Of a stretch of 64,000 nt of DNA, positions 61,165 to 64,000 are shown one piece after another. Positions within the stretch are counted from its first letter, which is position 1; every line of letters starts with the position of its first letter. This DNA is from an uncultured Bacilli bacterium (GTDB lineage: Bacteria; Bacillota_I; Bacilli_A; RF39; UBA660), in the NCBI GenBank assembly GCA_910577505.1, contig CAJTLN010000001.1, forward strand, positions 1 through 64,000, read 5' to 3'. The translations under genes were made by a program, and so were the position numbers. Below the pieces are notes generated by a model. It did not search any database. It was not told where the DNA came from and saw only the letters and a list, made by a program, of their open reading frames with translations.

Positions 61165-62652
61165 TTAATTTCTTTCTTTCATAGTTGGGAATAATAAAAC
61201 GTCTCTGATAGATTCTTGTTCTAAGAATAACATCATCATTCTATCTATTCCATAACCAATTCCACCAGCAGGTGGCATACCATATTCTAATGCTTCGATG
61301 AAGTCCATATCAATATCATTAGCTTCATCATTACCTAAATCTCTTTCAGCAAGTTGTGCTTCGAATCTTTCTAATTGATCAATAGGATCATTTAATTCTG
61401 TATAAGCATTAGCAAACTCCTTACCAGCAATAAATAATTCAAATCTATCAACAAATCTAGGATCTTCTGGATTCTTCTTAGTTAATGGTGAAATCTCTAT
61501 TGGATGTCCATATAAGAATGTTGGTTGAATTAATGTTTCTTCTACATATTTTTCAAAGAATAGATTAATTATATGACCAAGTGATTTTTCGTGTTCTTGT
61601 ACTTCAATATGATGTTCTTCTGCTAACTTCAACGCTTCTTCAACAGTCATTTCTTTCTTAAAGTCAATGCCAGTTTGTTCTTTAATTGCATCAGTCATAC
61701 TAACTCTCTTCCATGGACCTTCCAAGTTGATTTCATTACCACCAAAATTATAAGTCATCTTGCCAAAAACATTATTAGCAACACTTTGGAATAATCCCTC
61801 AGTTAAATTCATCATACCTTCTAAATCACTATAAGCTAAATAAGCTTCCATTTCAGTAAACTCTGGATTATGTCTAGGATCCATTCCTTCATTTCTAAAT
61901 ACTCTACCTATTTCATAAACAGCTTCCATACCACCAACTAATAGTCTCTTAAGCGGTAACTCTAAAGCTATTCTTAAATACATATCTAAATCTTGAGCAT
62001 TATGATGTGTAGCAAATGGGCGAGCTGAAGCTCCAGTTAACAAAGTTGTTAAAATAGGAGTTTCAACTTCAGCAAATCCTTGTCCATCCATATAATTTTG
62101 AATACATCTAATAATCTTAGGTCTTAAGAAAGCAACTTTTTTAGATTCATCATTCATAATTAAATCTACATAACGTCTTCTATATCTTTCTTCGATATCA
62201 GTTAAACCATGAAACTTTTCAGGTAATGGTTTTAATGCTTTAACCAAATGTGTATATTCTAAACATTTAATAGTCACTTCACCAGTCTTAGTTTTCATAA
62301 CTTTACCACGAACACCAACTATATCTCCAATATCAGCACTCTTAAATAAAGTATAAGCTTCTTCACCAATATCATTTATTGAAATATAAATTTGAATAGA
62401 TCCACCTTTATCTTTAATAGTAAAGAATGAAGCTTTTCCCATTTTTCTAATAAACATAATTCTTCCAGCAACTATAGCTTCATCATCCATATTTTCAAAT
62501 GCATCATGATCTACATCAGCATACTTTTCTTTTATTTCATTAGAAAGTGCTGTTCTTTCGAATTTATGTCCGAAAGGATCCATTCCTAATTCTCTAATTT
62601 TTTCTGCCTTTTCTCTTCTTACTAACTCTTGTTCAGTAAATTCTCTTTCCAT
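61165..62652 (-). CDS. lysS: lysyl-tRNA synthetase, class II
   Basis: The 495-residue protein has the class II core motifs: an OB-fold anticodon domain (about 60-165, with GRIMFIRKMGKASF), motif 2 RVFRNEGMDPRHNPEFTEMEAY, and motif 3 GGIGYGIDRMMMLF. It charges tRNA-Lys. The ATG follows AAAGGGAG. A T-box riboswitch lies upstream, so expression should rise when uncharged tRNA-Lys builds up. Confidence 0.97.
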   Translation of the reverse strand: MEREFTEQELVRREKAEKIRELGMDPFGHKFERTALSNEIKEKYADVDHDAFENMDDEAIVAGRIMFIRKMGKASFFTIKDKGGSIQIYISINDIGEEAYTLFKSADIGDIVGVRGKVMKTKTGEVTIKCLEYTHLVKALKPLPEKFHGLTDIEERYRRRYVDLIMNDESKKVAFLRPKIIRCIQNYMDGQGFAEVETPILTTLLTGASARPFATHHNAQDLDMYLRIALELPLKRLLVGGMEAVYEIGRVFRNEGMDPRHNPEFTEMEAYLAYSDLEGMMNLTEGLFQSVANNVFGKMTYNFGGNEINLEGPWKRVSMTDAIKEQTGIDFKKEMTVEEALKLAEEHHIEVQEHEKSLGHIINLFFEKYVEETLIQPTFLYGHPIEISPLTKKNPEDPRFVDRFELFIAGKEFANAYTELNDPIDQLERFEAQLAERDLGNDEANDIDMDFIEALEYGMPPAGGIGYGIDRMMMLFLEQESIRDVLLFPTMKERN

Positions 62653-62659
62653 ATATAAT

Positions 62660-62893
62660 CTCCCTTTCTTAAATAAAAAAAGTTATAGACCAAAGGGGCG
62701 AAAACAATTCGCGGTACCACCCTTCTTTAATCTATAACTTGATTATCTCTTCATTTATAACGGTAATTAACCGGGCATTAAAGCCACTCAAAGGTTTTTA
62801 TTCATATCAGGCTTATTACTAACTTCCACCAACGTTAGCTCTCTTTAAACAGTCTCTAATACTACTCGTCCTTCTCACTGATTTATGGATTAA
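62660..62893 (-). promoter_or_regulatory. T-box riboswitch controlling lysS
   Basis: The leader has the invariant AGGGTGGTACCGCG (about 62711-62724 on the minus strand) followed by the terminator: AAGTTATAGA and TCTATAACTT arms far apart (62731-62740 and 62679-62688) with a run of U. The stem I region contains GTTGGTGG-like and specifier sequences including AAA within GAATAAAAACC, consistent with tRNA-Lys. Recognition is by eye. Confidence 0.85.
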
Positions 62894-62922
62894 ATAATAC
62901 TATAATTTTTTTTAATTGTCAA
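62894..62922 (-). promoter_or_regulatory. lysS T-box promoter
   Basis: Consensus TTGACA (62917-62922), 17 bases, TATTAT (62894-62899) on the minus strand. Confidence 0.75.
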
Positions 62923-62934
62923 ATATAAAATAAT

Positions 62935-63870
62935 TTATTTAGATAAACTCAAAGTCATTCCCATATCTGCACCTTCTGGAGTATCTAATATTGGACGTAT
63001 AGCTTTCATTTCAGCTACTATCTCTTGAATTTCGTTTAAAGTATAATTAGAACCATTATAAATATCTATAAATAAACTAGGTACTTCAGATAAGAATCCA
63101 TAACCTTTAATAATTTCATCGATTTCTTCTCGTTTCATTTGATGAGCAAATGGCCACAAATCTCCGTAACTGCCATCTAATCTAACATAACTAGATTTTA
63201 CATATCTTACTTCTCTATTTCTTCCTGTAGCAATATTTCTATTAGCTAAAAATTCTTCTAAACCATAATCCTTAATCTTTATCCAATCATAACCCATTTG
63301 ACCTTCCTCAAACGCAGCCTTAGTATAGTACTTAGCTCTCTTAGGTAAAGGTAATCCTTTTATATACCCTTTTGATTTATTATATTTTTCATCAATATAA
63401 ACACCATCTATTTCCTGTGTCCTAAAACCATATATAGGTGCTTTACCATTAACTTCTCTATACATTTGTTGATAATTAATTTCACAAAAAGTATCAATAC
63501 TAGGATCATATTGTTTAAAACTAATATATCCATCATATCCATCTGTATCAGGGGAAGATAAAGGCAACATCTGTAATCTATATTCTTTATCACTTGCATC
63601 AGTAAAATACAAATCATCCATAAATGCTACATACCCATTTATTCTAATTCTATCTAGTTCTTCATCACTATTTAAACCAAACAAAGTATATTCACCCTTA
63701 TGATTTATAAACACACATTGATCACTAACTCTTGCTACAAAACCAATATTATTCTCTTTATCCAAAGTTGCAAACACTACAACATCACTATCTCCAAATA
63801 TACTATATATTAACCCTAATACATTAGGTAATTTTTGAATTACATCATCAGTACATTTAATTATTTTCAT
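62935..63870 (-). CDS. uncharacterised 311-residue protein
   Basis: The soluble protein has an N-terminal half with mixed strands (VVVFATLDKENNIGFVARVSD, then RINGYVAFMDDLYF) and a basic C-terminal half with RYVKSSYVRLDGSYG. It starts at the ATG after GGTGAAG; a TTG four codons earlier covers that site. Its start overlaps the end of the preceding gene by about 14 bases. No family was recognised. Confidence 0.6.
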   Translation of the reverse strand: MKIIKCTDDVIQKLPNVLGLIYSIFGDSDVVVFATLDKENNIGFVARVSDQCVFINHKGEYTLFGLNSDEELDRIRINGYVAFMDDLYFTDASDKEYRLQMLPLSSPDTDGYDGYISFKQYDPSIDTFCEINYQQMYREVNGKAPIYGFRTQEIDGVYIDEKYNKSKGYIKGLPLPKRAKYYTKAAFEEGQMGYDWIKIKDYGLEEFLANRNIATGRNREVRYVKSSYVRLDGSYGDLWPFAHQMKREEIDEIIKGYGFLSEVPSLFIDIYNGSNYTLNEIQEIVAEMKAIRPILDTPEGADMGMTLSLSK

Positions 63871-64000
63871 TATCTTCACCAACTTTTTTTACTAACTTTT
63901 TATCACTTACTTGTGCTTTATCATATGATTGTAAAGCTTCAGCTAAATCTTTATATTCTGCGCATTCTAAATAAGCACCATTGTAATAATCCAAAACATA
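63857..64000 (-). CDS. C-terminal part of a gene cut by the right edge
   Basis: A frame of 47 codons enters from the right edge and ends with TAA at 63857-63859, overlapping the start of the next gene. The visible part is Tyr/Ala/Leu-rich, then Lys-rich (VLDYYNGAYLECAEYKDLAEAL, then KKLVKKVGEDNENN). Function cannot be told. Confidence 0.6.
   Translation of the reverse strand, partial: YVLDYYNGAYLECAEYKDLAEALQSYDKAQVSDKKLVKKVGEDNENN

Noticed and set aside
1..64000. CRISPR arrays, insertion sequences, prophage or tRNA genes
   Set aside because: No regularly spaced repeats, transposase or integrase-like proteins, terminal repeats or cloverleaf candidates were noticed in the intergenic regions, although reading by eye could miss a diverged tRNA.

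Overview
The window is very A+T-rich, with compact genes and strong AGGAGG-type ribosome binding sites. Its gene order is that of low-GC Gram-positive bacteria (Bacillota, class Bacilli). The secG-rnr-smpB order, the mrnC-rlmB-sigH-secE-nusG-rplKAJL block and the rpsL-rpsG-fusA-tuf block all match Bacillus. An L10 leader, a lysine-type T-box, CdaA/CdaR and YugP-, YerB- and YuzA-type proteins also fit. By my reading all 66 readable genes stop with TAA (44) or TAG (22) and none with TGA. That fits a lineage close to the branch leading to Mollicutes, perhaps an uncultured gut Bacilli group, but this placement is inference. No tRNA, CRISPR array, transposase, phage or origin was recognised.

Layout. 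Positions 1-253 look like tandem promoters and a boxA of an rRNA operon leaving the left edge on the minus strand. The stretch 0.25-10.8 kb holds DUF402, a Ctp protease, envelope proteins, the c-di-AMP pair cdaA-cdaR, a YerB-like protein, and smpB, rnr and secG. The stretch 10.8-14.7 kb has a DUF308 protein, a FemABX ligase and a membrane-anchored serine hydrolase. The stretch 14.7-27 kb is the translation and transcription core: tuf, fusA, rpsG, rpsL, rplL, rplJ, rplA, rplK, nusG, secE, sigH, rlmB and mrnC. Here rpoB and rpoC are missing from their usual place, which instead holds two paralogous membrane proteins and a gene remnant. A DUF3419 gene cut by an amber codon sits between nusG and rplK. 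The stretch 27-31 kb has pgi, trxB and lgt. The stretch 31-36 kb has uvrA behind a DUF7666 gene and a radical-SAM gene. The stretch 36-47 kb mixes a short-chain dehydrogenase, a CBS-type pyrophosphatase, an EamA permease, a PHP phosphatase with a divergent LysR regulator, uvrB and a phosphoribosyltransferase.

The least explained part is 47-62 kb. It contains a large HEIRH-motif protein, an amidoligase-like enzyme, a TudS-type protein beside an HD-type hydrolase with an altered HD motif, several single-pass membrane proteins, and a YugP homologue that has lost its zinc motif. It also has cysS, a stand-alone Clp N-domain, a large permease and a frameshifted gene. The window ends with lysS under T-box control and two uncharacterised genes.

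Themes. Several membrane proteins carry long Lys/Glu-rich or Asn/Tyr-rich cytoplasmic tails (Ctp, the serine hydrolase, SecE, the 30.3 kb protein). Ribosomal genes keep classical feedback leaders. Many start sites were moved inward to the first start codon properly spaced from a Shine-Dalgarno sequence; these choices are stated in each entry.
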